From Nodosilinea sp. FACHB-131 (GTDB taxonomy: Bacteria > Cyanobacteriota > Cyanobacteriia > Phormidesmidales > Phormidesmidaceae): a stretch of 64,000 nucleotides of DNA. The DNA is taken from assembly GCF_014695395.1 (NCBI RefSeq), contig NZ_JACJOF010000027.1, positions 186,001 through 250,000 on the forward strand. Reading direction: 5' to 3'. Under the pieces are notes generated by a model, which was given only the letters and a program-made list of their open reading frames with translations, was not told the origin of the DNA and did not search any database. Positions within the stretch are counted from its first letter, which is position 1; every line of letters begins with the position of its first letter. A program made the translations under genes and the position numbers. Shown piece by piece: positions 10,594-19,501 of the stretch.

Positions 10594-11490
10594 CTATCGG
10601 GGAGATAGTTTTTTTTCATACGGGGGCAGCCACCGCTTGCGCCAGCGCGACGTTGGTACTAAGTTTGACGCAGCCTGATCCTGCTGGCGGCGCTGCCGAA
10701 TGGCTTCAGCGCTGGCGCTCAGGGTAGGGTCGCGGTAGGGGACTGCGGCCCGAGTCAGCAAATGCTCCTGTTCTTGCAGCGACAGCGGCATTAGGCCCTC
10801 AGGGTTTACCTGAGCCAGAGTACCCGGCCAGCGGCGGCCAACAGCATTCACCGGCCCAATAGAGAGCCCCGCCAGCTGAAAGGCCACCCGCACCGCAGCA
10901 GCGGCGGAATAGGTGACCAGGCGACCCTGGGGGTGCAGACAGGCTGCTACCCGCTCAATAAACTCCACCGTCCACAACTCAGGACAGTGGGGCGGCGAAA
11001 ACGGGTCAAAGAAAATCACGTCAGCTTTAAACCCCGACGAGGCGATCGCTTGAATGCGCTGGCGGGCGTCGCCCCACATTAGGGTGGCATCGAGCCCAGG
11101 ACGGGTCGATTGGCCAGTAGCGGCCAGTTCCCGCAGGCAGGTTTGCACGGTTGTGGGCCACCCATGAATCAACCCGGCCTCTACAGCCTGGCGGGGTACG
11201 CGAGCATCGAGCTCTAGGGCCACCAACCGCACCTGGCAGGCAGAGTTGACCTGGGCAACAGTGGATAGAGCAGCGGCGGTGTTGTAGCCCAGCCCGTAGC
11301 AGACATCCAATATGGTCAGGGTAGGGGCCAAGGCCAGTCTGGCCAGGTCGGTGGCATCTACATAGGTGGTTTTGGCCTCGGTGTAGGCTCCTTCGCGGCT
11401 GTGAAACCACTCGCCAAAATCTTCTGAAAACAGCGTCATCGAACCATCGGCGGTGGGTTCTAGAACCAGGGCTCCAGTGGGGAGTGACAT
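10594..11490 (-). CDS. mnmD: tRNA (5-methylaminomethyl-2-thiouridine34) methyltransferase, MnmD type
   Basis: SAM-dependent methyltransferase of the DUF752/MnmC1 family, which makes the final methyl transfer to the wobble uridine of some tRNAs. The 298-residue product corresponds to the N-terminal methyltransferase half of E. coli MnmC without the FAD oxidase half. Visible signatures are MTLFSEDFGEWFHSREGAYTEA near the N-terminus, the SAM-binding stretch ILDVCYGLGYNT, the acidic LVALELD, and DVIFFDPFSPPHCPELW, the family hallmark. The C-terminal 60 residues are basic and variable. It is divergent from flv3. Confidence 0.9.
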   Translation of the reverse strand: MSLPTGALVLEPTADGSMTLFSEDFGEWFHSREGAYTEAKTTYVDATDLARLALAPTLTILDVCYGLGYNTAAALSTVAQVNSACQVRLVALELDARVPRQAVEAGLIHGWPTTVQTCLRELAATGQSTRPGLDATLMWGDARQRIQAIASSGFKADVIFFDPFSPPHCPELWTVEFIERVAACLHPQGRLVTYSAAAAVRVAFQLAGLSIGPVNAVGRRWPGTLAQVNPEGLMPLSLQEQEHLLTRAAVPYRDPTLSASAEAIRQRRQQDQAASNLVPTSRWRKRWLPPYEKKLSPR

Positions 11491-11850
11491 GGGCTATTAC
11501 GCAGGAACTATGGAGAAATGATAGGGCTGACAGGCTCTCAGACAGACTTGGGAGTAAGTTACGGGGCTATTCTGCAAGCGTTAATTTCGTTCCGGCAGCG
11601 CCCAGGTTGCTAGCTAGGCTGGAACCAAGGCGACGAGAGAATAAATGTTGATTGGCTTAATTCTAGGGTACTCAAAATTTACCCTCCCCCATTGTCAATG
11701 GTTACCGATCGCAATTAAAGCGATAAGGGATTTTGACCCCAAGCCTCGCGGTTTTAAGCGAGAATACCTATAGTTAAGAAACGTTTTAGTTGCTAAACCC
11801 CTGGCTTGTATTCCGGGTTGGCAGCACCTAAATTTTGCAGGAGGTTCTCC
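11491..11850. other. Divergent mnmD/flv3 upstream region
   Basis: A 360-base non-coding region. The right end carries an excellent ribosome binding site, CAGGAGG at 11838-11844, seven bases before the flv3 ATG. A TATAGT at 11769-11774 could be a -10 element for flv3, but no -35 hexamer lies at the right spacing. Nothing else was recognised. Confidence 0.5.
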
Positions 11851-13575
11851 ATGGTTGTAGCGGCACCAGCGCAGAAGCGTCTCACAGTTCAAGTCGAAGG
11901 GGTGGCTGACGACACCACCACCATTCGCTCGCTAGACTGGGATCGCGATCGCTTCGACATTGAGTTTGGTCTGCAAAACGGCACCACCTACAACTCCTTC
12001 ATTATTCGCGGCGAGAAAGTCGCCCTGGTCGATACCTCCCACGCTAAGTTTCGCGAGCTCTATCTCAAAACGCTAACTGGCGAAATCGACCCCAAAACTA
12101 TCGATTACCTAATCATCAGCCACACCGAGCCCGACCACAGTGGCCTGGTGCGCGACGTGCTGGAGCTGGCTCCCCAGGCGGTGGTGGTAGGGGCTAAGGT
12201 GGCGATCGCCTTTCTTGAAGACCTGGTGCACCGCCCCTTTGAGCGCCTCGTGGTGAAAAACGGCGACACGTTAGAGCTGGGCAACGGCCACACCCTAGAG
12301 TTTATCAGCGCCCCTAACTTGCACTGGCCCGACACCATCTTTACCTACGACCACAAAACCGGCGTGCTGTTTACCTGCGACGCCTTTGGCATGCACTTTT
12401 GCAGCGATGCCCCCTATGACGAAAACCTAGAGCTGGTTTCCCCCGATTTTCGCTTTTACTACGAGTGCCTGATGGCCCCCAACGCCAGGTCAGTGCTCGG
12501 GGCCATGAAGCGCATGGAAGCCCTACCGCCGGTGAAGATGGTGGCCACAGGACACGGCCCCTTACTGCGCTACAACGTGGCGGAGCTGACCGGCCGCTAC
12601 CAGCGCTGGAGCCAGGAGAAGACCAAGGCCGAAGACCTGGTGGCGGTGTTCTACGTGTCGGATTACGGGTACAGCGATCGCCTCTCCCAATCCATTGCCC
12701 GCGGCATTACCAAAACCGGCGTCGCCGTCGAAATGATGGATATGCGCTCCGCCGACCCTCAGGAGGTCACAGAATTAGTGGGTCGGGCCAAGGGATTAGT
12801 CGTCGGCATGCCCCCCGCCTCCGGGGTCGGAGCCAGCGAAACCCAGACCACCCTCGGTACCATTCTGGCGGCGGTGCACGGCAAGCAAACCATTGGGTTA
12901 TATGAGTCCTACGGCGGCGACGATGAGCCGATCGACCCCCTGGCCAATAAGTTTCAGGATCTAGAGCTGATCCAATCGTTTGTGCCGATTCGCATCAAAG
13001 ACACCCCCACCGAGGGCACCTATCAGTTCTGCGAAGAGGCCGGTACTGACCTGGGTCAGGGCCTCGCCCAGGCGGGCAAGCTGAAGAAGCTCAAATCCCT
13101 CGATGTCGACCTGGAGAAAGCGCTGGGCCGCATCAGCAGCGGGCTGTATATCATCACCGCCAAAAAGGGTCAGGTTTCCAGCGCCATGCTGGCCTCCTGG
13201 GTGGCCCAGGTTAGCTTTCAGCCTCTGGGCTTTTCGGTGGCTGTGGCGAAAGACCGTGCCATTGAGTCCCTGATGCAGGTGGGTGATACCTTTGTGCTCA
13301 ACATTCTCGAAGAGGGCAAGCACCTGGGCCTGATGAAGCATTTCCTCAAGCGGTTTGCCCCCGGTGCCGATCGCTTTGCCGGAGTGCGCACCCGCCCCGC
13401 CAACAACGGCTCGCCCCTGCTGGCCGACGCCCTGGCCTACGTGGAGTGCGAAGTCACCAGCCGCATGGAGGTGAGCGACCACTGGATTGTCTACTGCACG
13501 GTGCAGGACGGCAAGGTGTCTGACCCCGATGGCCAGACCGCTATCCACCACCGCAAGGTTGGAAACTACTACTAA
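11851..13575 (+). CDS. flv3: Flavodiiron protein Flv3 (A-type flavoprotein)
   Basis: Flavodiiron protein that, with Flv1, moves photosynthetic electrons from the acceptor side of photosystem I to O2, forming water without reactive oxygen. Three modules are visible in 574 residues: metallo-beta-lactamase-like diiron domain (1-260), flavodoxin domain (about 265-405) and C-terminal flavin reductase domain (about 430-574). All diiron ligands are present: His91, Glu93, Asp95 in SHTEPDHSG, His158 in APNLHWPD, Asp177 in TCDAFG, His235 in ATGHGP. Flv1 and Flv4 lack the full set, so this is the Flv3/Flv2 class; the N-terminus (SLDWDRDRFDIEFGLQNGTT) resembles Flv3. The ATG at 11851 is chosen for its ribosome binding site; the frame is open from 11806. 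Confidence 0.9.
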   Translation: MVVAAPAQKRLTVQVEGVADDTTTIRSLDWDRDRFDIEFGLQNGTTYNSFIIRGEKVALVDTSHAKFRELYLKTLTGEIDPKTIDYLIISHTEPDHSGLVRDVLELAPQAVVVGAKVAIAFLEDLVHRPFERLVVKNGDTLELGNGHTLEFISAPNLHWPDTIFTYDHKTGVLFTCDAFGMHFCSDAPYDENLELVSPDFRFYYECLMAPNARSVLGAMKRMEALPPVKMVATGHGPLLRYNVAELTGRYQRWSQEKTKAEDLVAVFYVSDYGYSDRLSQSIARGITKTGVAVEMMDMRSADPQEVTELVGRAKGLVVGMPPASGVGASETQTTLGTILAAVHGKQTIGLYESYGGDDEPIDPLANKFQDLELIQSFVPIRIKDTPTEGTYQFCEEAGTDLGQGLAQAGKLKKLKSLDVDLEKALGRISSGLYIITAKKGQVSSAMLASWVAQVSFQPLGFSVAVAKDRAIESLMQVGDTFVLNILEEGKHLGLMKHFLKRFAPGADRFAGVRTRPANNGSPLLADALAYVECEVTSRMEVSDHWIVYCTVQDGKVSDPDGQTAIHHRKVGNYY

Positions 13576-13583
13576 GCCGAGCT

Positions 13584-13671
13584 GGTAGGGGCCAGGACAG
13601 GCAGAATGCCTATCCCACAAGAGCTGGAAGATATTCAAACTTTTGTGGGATAGCCATCCCGGCTGTCTACC
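13584..13671. repeat. Imperfect inverted repeat (hairpin element) after flv3
   Basis: The inner arms at 13610-13623 (CTATCCCACAAGAG) and 13640-13653 pair over 14 positions with one mismatch. The outer ends both read GGTAG when folded. It looks like a small dispersed hairpin or MITE-like element and may also end flv3 transcription. No transposase is near. Confidence 0.55.
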
Positions 13672-13690
13672 GTCATGGGCAGCACCAGCA

Positions 13691-13816
13691 GTAGGGTGGG
13701 CACTGCCCACCACCAGTTGCGCCATAAAAAGCAAAGCTCTCCCAATGGTCTGGAAGGTGAATTACAGGACTTTGTATTGCTTGGCAACAACTTAAGGTGG
13801 GCAGTGCCCACCCTAC
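13691..13816. repeat. MITE-like element with 21-bp perfect terminal inverted repeats
   Basis: GTAGGGTGGGCACTGCCCACC occurs at 13691-13711 and its exact reverse complement at 13796-13816, enclosing 84 bases. Each arm itself contains the near-palindrome GGTGGGCA/TGCCCACC. The interior shows weaker complementarity. This is the form expected of a non-autonomous miniature element. No target-site duplication is clear. Confidence 0.7.
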
Positions 13817-13957
13817 GGTTCTGGTTCTGGCGGTTAGATTCCCCAGAAAGGGCAGCCAGGGAAAATCAACAATGCTGTAGGGTAGGTAAGCGCGCCTGCC
13901 CAGCTAAAGTTTGGGTCAATGCCGTTAGCGCCAACGCATTTTACGAGTATTTAGAGC

Positions 13958-15793
13958 TTGCCCCTTCCTTCCTTTGCCGCTATTACCACTACCCCAGCAG
14001 GGTTAAAAGTTCTGCTGCCGTTGGCGTCTGCTCTCCCGGCTACAGTTTGGGTTCCCTCCGATTTGGCTACTGAAGCTGAATCCTATGGCTTAGCGGTTCA
14101 GGTCTATGATGGCCCGCTCAAAGCCGCGATCGCAGCCCTCTGGCCCACCCAGGACGGACTCATCTTTGCCCTAGCGACTGGGGCGGTAGTACGCCTGATT
14201 GCTCCCTTGCTGGCCGACAAAACCACCGACCCTGCGGTGGTGGTAGTGGCTGAAACGGGCGTCCAGGTGATTAGTCTCTGCGGCGGCCACCAGGGCGGCG
14301 CGGATGCTCTGACCCATCGGATCGCCCTGCTGCTGGGGGTAGAGCCCGTGATTACTGGATCCGCTTCGACCCACGGGCTGCCGGGGGTGGATGTGCTGGG
14401 AGTGCCTTTTGGTTGGAGCAAGGGCAGCGGCGACTGGACGGGGGTGAGTGCCGCTCTGGCCCACAGCAAAACCGTCGAGGTGCTGCAAGACTGCGGCACC
14501 ACCCTCTGGCAAGACCACCTGCCTCCGACCCATCCCTTTGTCTTTGAGTCGGTCCGCAACCCGGCTGCTCGGCTGTGGATCAGTCCAATTCAGCGACAGT
14601 TTGCTCCCGAAAGCGATTTTCCTAAAGCCCAGTGGCACCCAAGAGTGCTGTGGGTGGGGATCGGCTGCGAACGAGGTACACCCCAGGCGGTGATTGAGGC
14701 AGCGATCGCACGGGTTTGCCGAGCCGGGCACTTTGCCTGGGGAGCGATCGCCGGCCTCGCCAGCCTCGACCTCAAAGCTGACGAAGTGGGGTTAGTAGCC
14801 CTCTGCCAAGACCATCATTGGCCCCTGCGCTGCTTTACCGCGGAAGAACTGAAAACCATCCCCGTCCCCAACCCGTCCACAGTGGTGGAAGCGGCGGTAC
14901 AGACTCCCAGCGTGGCGGAGGCCGCCGCGATGTTGGCGGCGGGGGGCGATCTGCGGGTGACCAAGCAGGTGGTACGGGTGGAGGGGCAGCCGGGGGCGGT
15001 GACGGTGGCGATCGCCCAAGCCGAGCGAGAATATATCCCCCGCGCTGGGCATCTAGCGCTGGTGGGCACCGGTCCTGGTGATTTGAATCAGATTACGCCT
15101 GCGGCTAAGGGGGCGATCGCTAAAGCCGACGTGGTCATCGGCTACGGCCTCTATATTGACCAAATTCGCCCTCTTTGTCGGCCTGGTCAGATTGTTGAAC
15201 CCTGGCCCATCACCCAAGAGCGCCAGCGGGCCGATCGCGCCATTGATCTGGCCCGTTGGGGCCTGAGTGTAGCCGTGGTGTCCTCCGGTGACTGCGGCAT
15301 CTACGGCATGGCCGGGCTGGTGCTAGAGCAGCTCCAGGGCACCGGCTGGGATGGCGAAACGCCCTCAGTGGAGGTGTTTCCCGGCATTTCAGCCCTCCAA
15401 TCTGCCGCGGCTCGGGTAGGAGCACCGCTGATGCACGACTTCTGCGCCATTAGCCTCAGCGACCTGCTCACCCCCTGGCCGGTGATTGTCAAGCGGCTAG
15501 AGGCAGCGGCCCAGGCCGACTTTGTGGTGGCGCTCTACAACCCCAAGTCAAAAACCCGCACCGAGCAGATCGCGGCCGCCCACAGCATCTTTATGGCCTA
15601 CCGATCGCCGAATACGCCGGTAGCAGTAGTGAAGTCGGTCTACCGCCCCGACGAGATGATTCACCGCACGACGTTGGCCAACTTGCTAGAGGCCCCCATC
15701 GACATGCTGACGGTAGTGCTGATCGGCAACCAGAGCACCCAGCGCCACGGCCCCTGGCTGATTACGCCCCGTGGCTACAACGGCAATTTATAA
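13958..15793 (+). CDS. cobJ: CbiG-CobJ fusion: cobalt-precorrin-5A hydrolase / precorrin-3B C17-methyltransferase
   Basis: A bifunctional corrin-ring enzyme of 611 residues in cobalamin biosynthesis. Residues 1-330 form a CbiG-type part: N-terminal domain with LIFALATGAVVRLIAPLL and SLCGGHQGGAD, then the C-terminal CbiG domain beginning RVLWVGIGCERGTP. Residues 365-611 form a tetrapyrrole SAM-methyltransferase of the CobJ/CbiH type: LALVGTGPGDLNQITPAA, VVSSGDCGIYGMAG, and the closing stretch with FVVALYNPKS and VVKSVYRPDE. This fusion is normal in cyanobacteria. The start must be the TTG at 13958: a stop lies in frame at 13952-13954 and the conserved FAAITTTPAGLK begins only five codons later. 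No strong ribosome binding site is seen. Confidence 0.9.
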   Translation: MPLPSFAAITTTPAGLKVLLPLASALPATVWVPSDLATEAESYGLAVQVYDGPLKAAIAALWPTQDGLIFALATGAVVRLIAPLLADKTTDPAVVVVAETGVQVISLCGGHQGGADALTHRIALLLGVEPVITGSASTHGLPGVDVLGVPFGWSKGSGDWTGVSAALAHSKTVEVLQDCGTTLWQDHLPPTHPFVFESVRNPAARLWISPIQRQFAPESDFPKAQWHPRVLWVGIGCERGTPQAVIEAAIARVCRAGHFAWGAIAGLASLDLKADEVGLVALCQDHHWPLRCFTAEELKTIPVPNPSTVVEAAVQTPSVAEAAAMLAAGGDLRVTKQVVRVEGQPGAVTVAIAQAEREYIPRAGHLALVGTGPGDLNQITPAAKGAIAKADVVIGYGLYIDQIRPLCRPGQIVEPWPITQERQRADRAIDLARWGLSVAVVSSGDCGIYGMAGLVLEQLQGTGWDGETPSVEVFPGISALQSAAARVGAPLMHDFCAISLSDLLTPWPVIVKRLEAAAQADFVVALYNPKSKTRTEQIAAAHSIFMAYRSPNTPVAVVKSVYRPDEMIHRTTLANLLEAPIDMLTVVLIGNQSTQRHGPWLITPRGYNGNL

Positions 15794-16017
15794 AAAATGA
15801 AGACAGAAGCGCGAAGAATGAAAAATTATCCTCGCTAGCTGAAACCTTGGCGAGTTGGGTGGTCTTAACCGAGACTTCACCGGCTAACAGAGCAGGCCGT
15901 TTGGCACAAATGCCGCATCGTTAGAGTACCCGCAGAGGTGAGGCTGCCCAAGCCAGTCTGTGATTAGTATTGGGAAGGGTGCCGATAGTCCCTTCACTTC
16001 CACCGAGGAGGTTGACG

Positions 16018-16995
16018 ATGCCGTCTGAGGATCTGACCTCTGCTTCCCGTGACCCCGAGGTGACCGCAACGCTGATCAGCGGTCTCAGCGCCTATGGGCG
16101 ACTCTATGGCTTGCCCAATTCACCCGAGCAGGTTCAGGGTCTGCTCGGCACCCTGTTACGGCTATATCTGCCCGAAGAGTCCGCCGCTCTGATTGACGCC
16201 ATAGCTCAACGGGTGCTCGATGGGCTCACCGCTGACGATCTCAAAAATGCCATTGTCGATCGCGCTACCAGTGCTTTAGCGAAAGAAACCTACCGCTGGC
16301 AGCAGCATCTGGAGCAAGAGGCTCAGAATGTTCTCGCGGCCTACGTGCAGCGCTATAGGCCCAATCTCACCCCAGACAGGTTAAGGACGATAGTCACCTC
16401 GGTCATGCCGCTGCTGAGCAGAGCGATCGCTGACCATCGGCCCCTAACTCGTTCAGAAGCCCTGGGCCTGATCAGCCAGATTGTGCAGTCCTTTGATGTC
16501 GATGGTGCGATCGCCGCCGCTGTCGATCCCGCCTACTTGGCGATCGCTCAAACCCTAGCCACCGCCCTAGCTCAGCAACCCATGGCCGAGGCGGTAGGTG
16601 AAACCGTTAGCGCTTACGTCAAAAGCCACGCCCCGACCTTAATCAATGTCGGGGCCGATCTGATTGCTCTAGCTCTGAGTGCGGTGCTGAAAAATCAGGT
16701 TGATTTCAACATTGACACCCAGCTCAGCGTCATCGATGAAAAACTGCTGATTGAGCAGGTCAGTTTTCAGCTGAATATTTTGCAGCAGTCGCCGCCGCCC
16801 TCGAAGGCCGCCTGGGCGATCGCAGACCAGGTGAACGCCGCCGTCGAGCAGTACCGGCAAGACCGCCAACACGAGGGCAGCGTCGATGTCACCGTGGGCC
16901 TAGTCAGTGAGGATGGCCTCTCTATTTCCAGTCCGCTGACCTCCACCCGCCAACCGGGCGATCGCCACCCCACCGACTCATCGGCTTTAGAATAA
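16018..16995 (+). CDS. Conserved-looking hypothetical helical protein
   Basis: A 325-residue soluble protein I do not recognise. It is rich in Ala, Leu, Gln and Asp, predicted mostly helical, with no signal peptide or membrane span. Segments such as NPEQ-like turns and repeated LPEESAALIDAIAQRVLDGL-type helices suggest a helical bundle. The last 35 residues are polar and probably disordered. The ATG at 16018 is chosen because GAGGAGG (16005-16011) precedes it by six bases; the frame is open from 15970. Its 3' end overlaps the convergent hydrolase gene by nine bases. Confidence 0.65.
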   Translation: MPSEDLTSASRDPEVTATLISGLSAYGRLYGLPNSPEQVQGLLGTLLRLYLPEESAALIDAIAQRVLDGLTADDLKNAIVDRATSALAKETYRWQQHLEQEAQNVLAAYVQRYRPNLTPDRLRTIVTSVMPLLSRAIADHRPLTRSEALGLISQIVQSFDVDGAIAAAVDPAYLAIAQTLATALAQQPMAEAVGETVSAYVKSHAPTLINVGADLIALALSAVLKNQVDFNIDTQLSVIDEKLLIEQVSFQLNILQQSPPPSKAAWAIADQVNAAVEQYRQDRQHEGSVDVTVGLVSEDGLSISSPLTSTRQPGDRHPTDSSALE

Positions 16996-17871
16996 TTTGG
17001 CGTCTGTCCGCAGTGCCCCTAGGCTGTGCCATAGCTCCCCACTGTGCAGCCAACCCACATAGCCTGAGTACAGGCAGTCATTCTCAGCAGAGGCCAAAAA
17101 CACGTGGTGAATGCCAAAGGGGCTGAGCCAGAGGCGAATACTGGTGCCGTCGGCGAAGGTGTGCCAGGGAGTAGCCCGGGCAAAGTCGCGTCGGTGGGCA
17201 TCGGTCATACCGGGTATCTGACGCAGCTGCTCCACCAGGGAATGGGGGAATAGCGGATCACTCAGGCTGTCACCCTTCCAAAACTGTTGAATCTGCGCCA
17301 CCACGCGTGGGTGACAGCGCAGGGCCGCGTGGCTAATACCCCCCAGACAAACAAATTGGCCGTTGGGCACCCGTGTACTCTCAACCGTGATGGTGCCATC
17401 GCTGCCCCTATCCACATCGCCTGCGATCGATAGGGTGGTGATGGCGGCAGCGAGTCGGGCGGCTAGGGGGCGGCGATCGCGCCCCAGGTCAGCGGCAATG
17501 CCAACTCCCATCTTCAGCGGATCCAGAATGCGGCCCAGGTCTGCCCCGCCCACCGGAGAGCCCACCAGCGTCAAAAACTCTACCCTGGGCCACCAGTCGG
17601 GATGGCGATTGAGCACCTCCAACCAAATCAAGCCCCCCATTGAGTGACCCACAATTCGTACCGGCAGGCTGGGCTGACGCGCCAGGGTCGCCGTAGCTAG
17701 CGCATCGACCTCATCCACCAGCGGGGCAATCCGCAGCCAGGTCATGGCGTAGTTGAGGCAGGGAGCTACAATTTGCGCGCGATCGCCCGCTAGCTGCTCC
17801 GCCAGGGTCATCATTGACTGATTAGTGTCGGCCCAGCCGTGCTGGGCAAAGAGAATGTAGTCTCCGGACAT
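16987..17871 (-). CDS. Alpha/beta hydrolase, lipase-like
   Basis: A 294-residue alpha/beta-hydrolase. The nucleophile elbow GHSMGGL (Ser in GxSxG, near residue 97) follows the strand VRIVG; an N-terminal oxyanion region reads ILFAQHGWADTN. Acidic and His partners are probably in the middle (DVDRGSDG and GGISHAALRCHP, where the His is a good candidate for the catalytic residue). There is no signal peptide, so it is likely cytoplasmic. Substrate is unknown; esterase, lipase or C-C hydrolase are all possible. It lies eight bases downstream of the HdeD-like gene on the same strand, so the two are probably cotranscribed. Confidence 0.8.
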   Translation of the reverse strand: MSGDYILFAQHGWADTNQSMMTLAEQLAGDRAQIVAPCLNYAMTWLRIAPLVDEVDALATATLARQPSLPVRIVGHSMGGLIWLEVLNRHPDWWPRVEFLTLVGSPVGGADLGRILDPLKMGVGIAADLGRDRRPLAARLAAAITTLSIAGDVDRGSDGTITVESTRVPNGQFVCLGGISHAALRCHPRVVAQIQQFWKGDSLSDPLFPHSLVEQLRQIPGMTDAHRRDFARATPWHTFADGTSIRLWLSPFGIHHVFLASAENDCLYSGYVGWLHSGELWHSLGALRTDAKLF

Positions 17872-17879
17872 GGACGGTT

Positions 17880-18434
17880 CTAGGCAACTTCTTTCCGAGC
17901 GGCTGCGGCTGCCCCTAGCAGCGAAGCCCCGCTAAACAATAGGCTAACGCCAACATAAAAGCCAATTAGCCAAAGCGAGCTAAACGGCCAGCGATTGATG
18001 ACCAAAATCCCTAGAATCAGCGTGATGATGCCATTGATAGCCACAAACCACGACATGGTGCGCCCAGCTCGGTAGGTAAACGCCATCACGATGGTAAAAA
18101 TGCCTTCGGCAATAAACAATAGGCCAAAAGCCAGTGTTAGCGCCGCCGTCGCTTTCGCTAAATTAAACAAAATATAGAGCCCCGCCACCACATAGAGCAG
18201 GCCCGCCCCCAAGCTTAACCCTAGCGCCCTGACCGCTCGCGCCTGAAACGCTTGCACAACCTGCAAAATTCCGCTGACTACGGCTATCCACCCAATAGCG
18301 GAGGTAAAAATAGCGGAGGCGATCGCCGGCATTAAAACTGCCAAAATACCTAAAACAATCAGACCTACGCTGAGGGCCATGACCCAGCTCGTTGCTGTTT
18401 TAATCTCAGTACTCGGTTGAGTGTCCATAGTCAT
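17880..18434 (-). CDS. HdeD family (DUF308) membrane protein
   Basis: A 184-residue inner-membrane protein with six hydrophobic helices in three hairpin pairs, each with the small-residue-rich pattern of the DUF308/HdeD family (IGWIAVVSGILQVVQAF, LTLAFGLLFIAEGIFTIVMAF, INGIITLILGILVINRWPFSS). HdeD in E. coli is linked to acid resistance at high cell density; the role in cyanobacteria is not established. Translation may begin at the Met two codons later. The hydrolase gene follows after eight bases, suggesting an operon. Confidence 0.85.
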   Translation of the reverse strand: MTMDTQPSTEIKTATSWVMALSVGLIVLGILAVLMPAIASAIFTSAIGWIAVVSGILQVVQAFQARAVRALGLSLGAGLLYVVAGLYILFNLAKATAALTLAFGLLFIAEGIFTIVMAFTYRAGRTMSWFVAINGIITLILGILVINRWPFSSLWLIGFYVGVSLLFSGASLLGAAAAARKEVA

Positions 18435-18647
18435 AACAGCGCCTCGTTGAATAGGATCTGCTGGTTAAAAAGGTTGACCGTACTCTAGTTGAACACCCGC
18501 ATTTCGCACCGTCCGCATTCCTCACCGCATAGATTCCACGACGACTAGGTTGCCGGTTCAGCAACCTTATACCCTACTTCTGCGGCGCACCGCTATCTCT
18601 CGCTAGACCAGACTTTAACCTCCCATGTCAGCCCGTTCATCTAATCT

Positions 18648-19472
18648 ATGACCTACCCTCGCAACTTAGTAACCGCCGATTGGCTAGCCCAGCACCTGGA
18701 TGACCCCAAAGTTGTGGTCGCCGACTGTCGCTTTGCCCTAGCCCATGCCGAGCAGGGGCAGCAGCAGTATGCCGCTGGCCACATTCCTAACGCCTGGTAC
18801 CTAGACCTCAATCGAGACCTATCCAGTCCGGTGCAGCGCCACGGGGGTCGCCACCCGCTGCCAGATTGGGATAATTTCAGCCAGCGGCTCACAACGATGG
18901 GGGTAGAGTCTGACGGCCCAGAGCCTACCCTCGTCGTCGCCTACGACGATAGCCGTTTTGCCTTTGCTTCGCGCCTCTGGTGGCTGCTGCGCTACCTGGG
19001 CCACGACAATGTAGCCGTGCTCGATGGCGGCTGGTCAGGCTGGGTCGAAGGCGGCTATCCCACCAGTACCGAGATCCCTGCATCTCGACTGGGCAACTTT
19101 GTGCCCGCGCCGCGTCAAGATTGGGTTGTGGATGTAGAGACGGTGCGCGATCGCCCGGAGGGAACGCTGCTGATCGATTCGCGATCGCCCGACCGCTATC
19201 GGGGCGAGGTCGAACCCATCGACCCAGTAGCAGGCAGCATTCCCGGCGCTGTGAACTACTTCTGGCAAGATGTTTCTGCCGAGAACGGCCAAATGAAACC
19301 CGCCGATGAGCTCAGCCAACACTGGGCCAGCTTGAACGATGCCAATGAGGTGATCGTCTACTGCGGCTCAGGGGTAACGGCCTGCGTCAATCTGCTAGCT
19401 CAAACCGTGGCGGGCCGACCCATGGCTAAGCTCTACCCTGGCGGCTGGAGCGACTGGTGCTCCTATCTCTAG
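18648..19472 (+). CDS. Sulfurtransferase with tandem rhodanese domains (thiosulfate / 3-mercaptopyruvate type)
   Basis: A 274-residue two-domain rhodanese. The N-terminal domain (about 8-125) is catalytically inactive, as usual in the family (VVADCRF and HIPNAWYLDLNRDLSSP). The C-terminal domain (about 150-270) carries the active-site loop CGSGVTA with Cys239; this loop type is associated with 3-mercaptopyruvate or thiosulfate sulfurtransferases (TST/SseA). It moves sulfur to cyanide, thiols or proteins in the cytoplasm. The gene is alone and convergent with the TerC gene, whose stop codon is 29 bases away. Confidence 0.92.
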   Translation: MTYPRNLVTADWLAQHLDDPKVVVADCRFALAHAEQGQQQYAAGHIPNAWYLDLNRDLSSPVQRHGGRHPLPDWDNFSQRLTTMGVESDGPEPTLVVAYDDSRFAFASRLWWLLRYLGHDNVAVLDGGWSGWVEGGYPTSTEIPASRLGNFVPAPRQDWVVDVETVRDRPEGTLLIDSRSPDRYRGEVEPIDPVAGSIPGAVNYFWQDVSAENGQMKPADELSQHWASLNDANEVIVYCGSGVTACVNLLAQTVAGRPMAKLYPGGWSDWCSYL

Positions 19473-19501
19473 AGACTGGGTGCGGCTGAGGGCGGGGCTT
19501 T

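Noticed and set aside
11733..11774. TTGACC...TATAGT as a complete flv3 promoter
   Set aside because: The two hexamers are 30 bases apart, too far for a normal sigma-70-type promoter.
13691..13816. A full insertion sequence between flv3 and cobJ
   Set aside because: Only 126 bases with inverted ends; no transposase coding potential.
13675..14073. 132-codon plus-strand frame overlapping the start of cobJ
   Set aside because: It runs through a MITE-like element and the first part of cobJ in another frame; no family resemblance.
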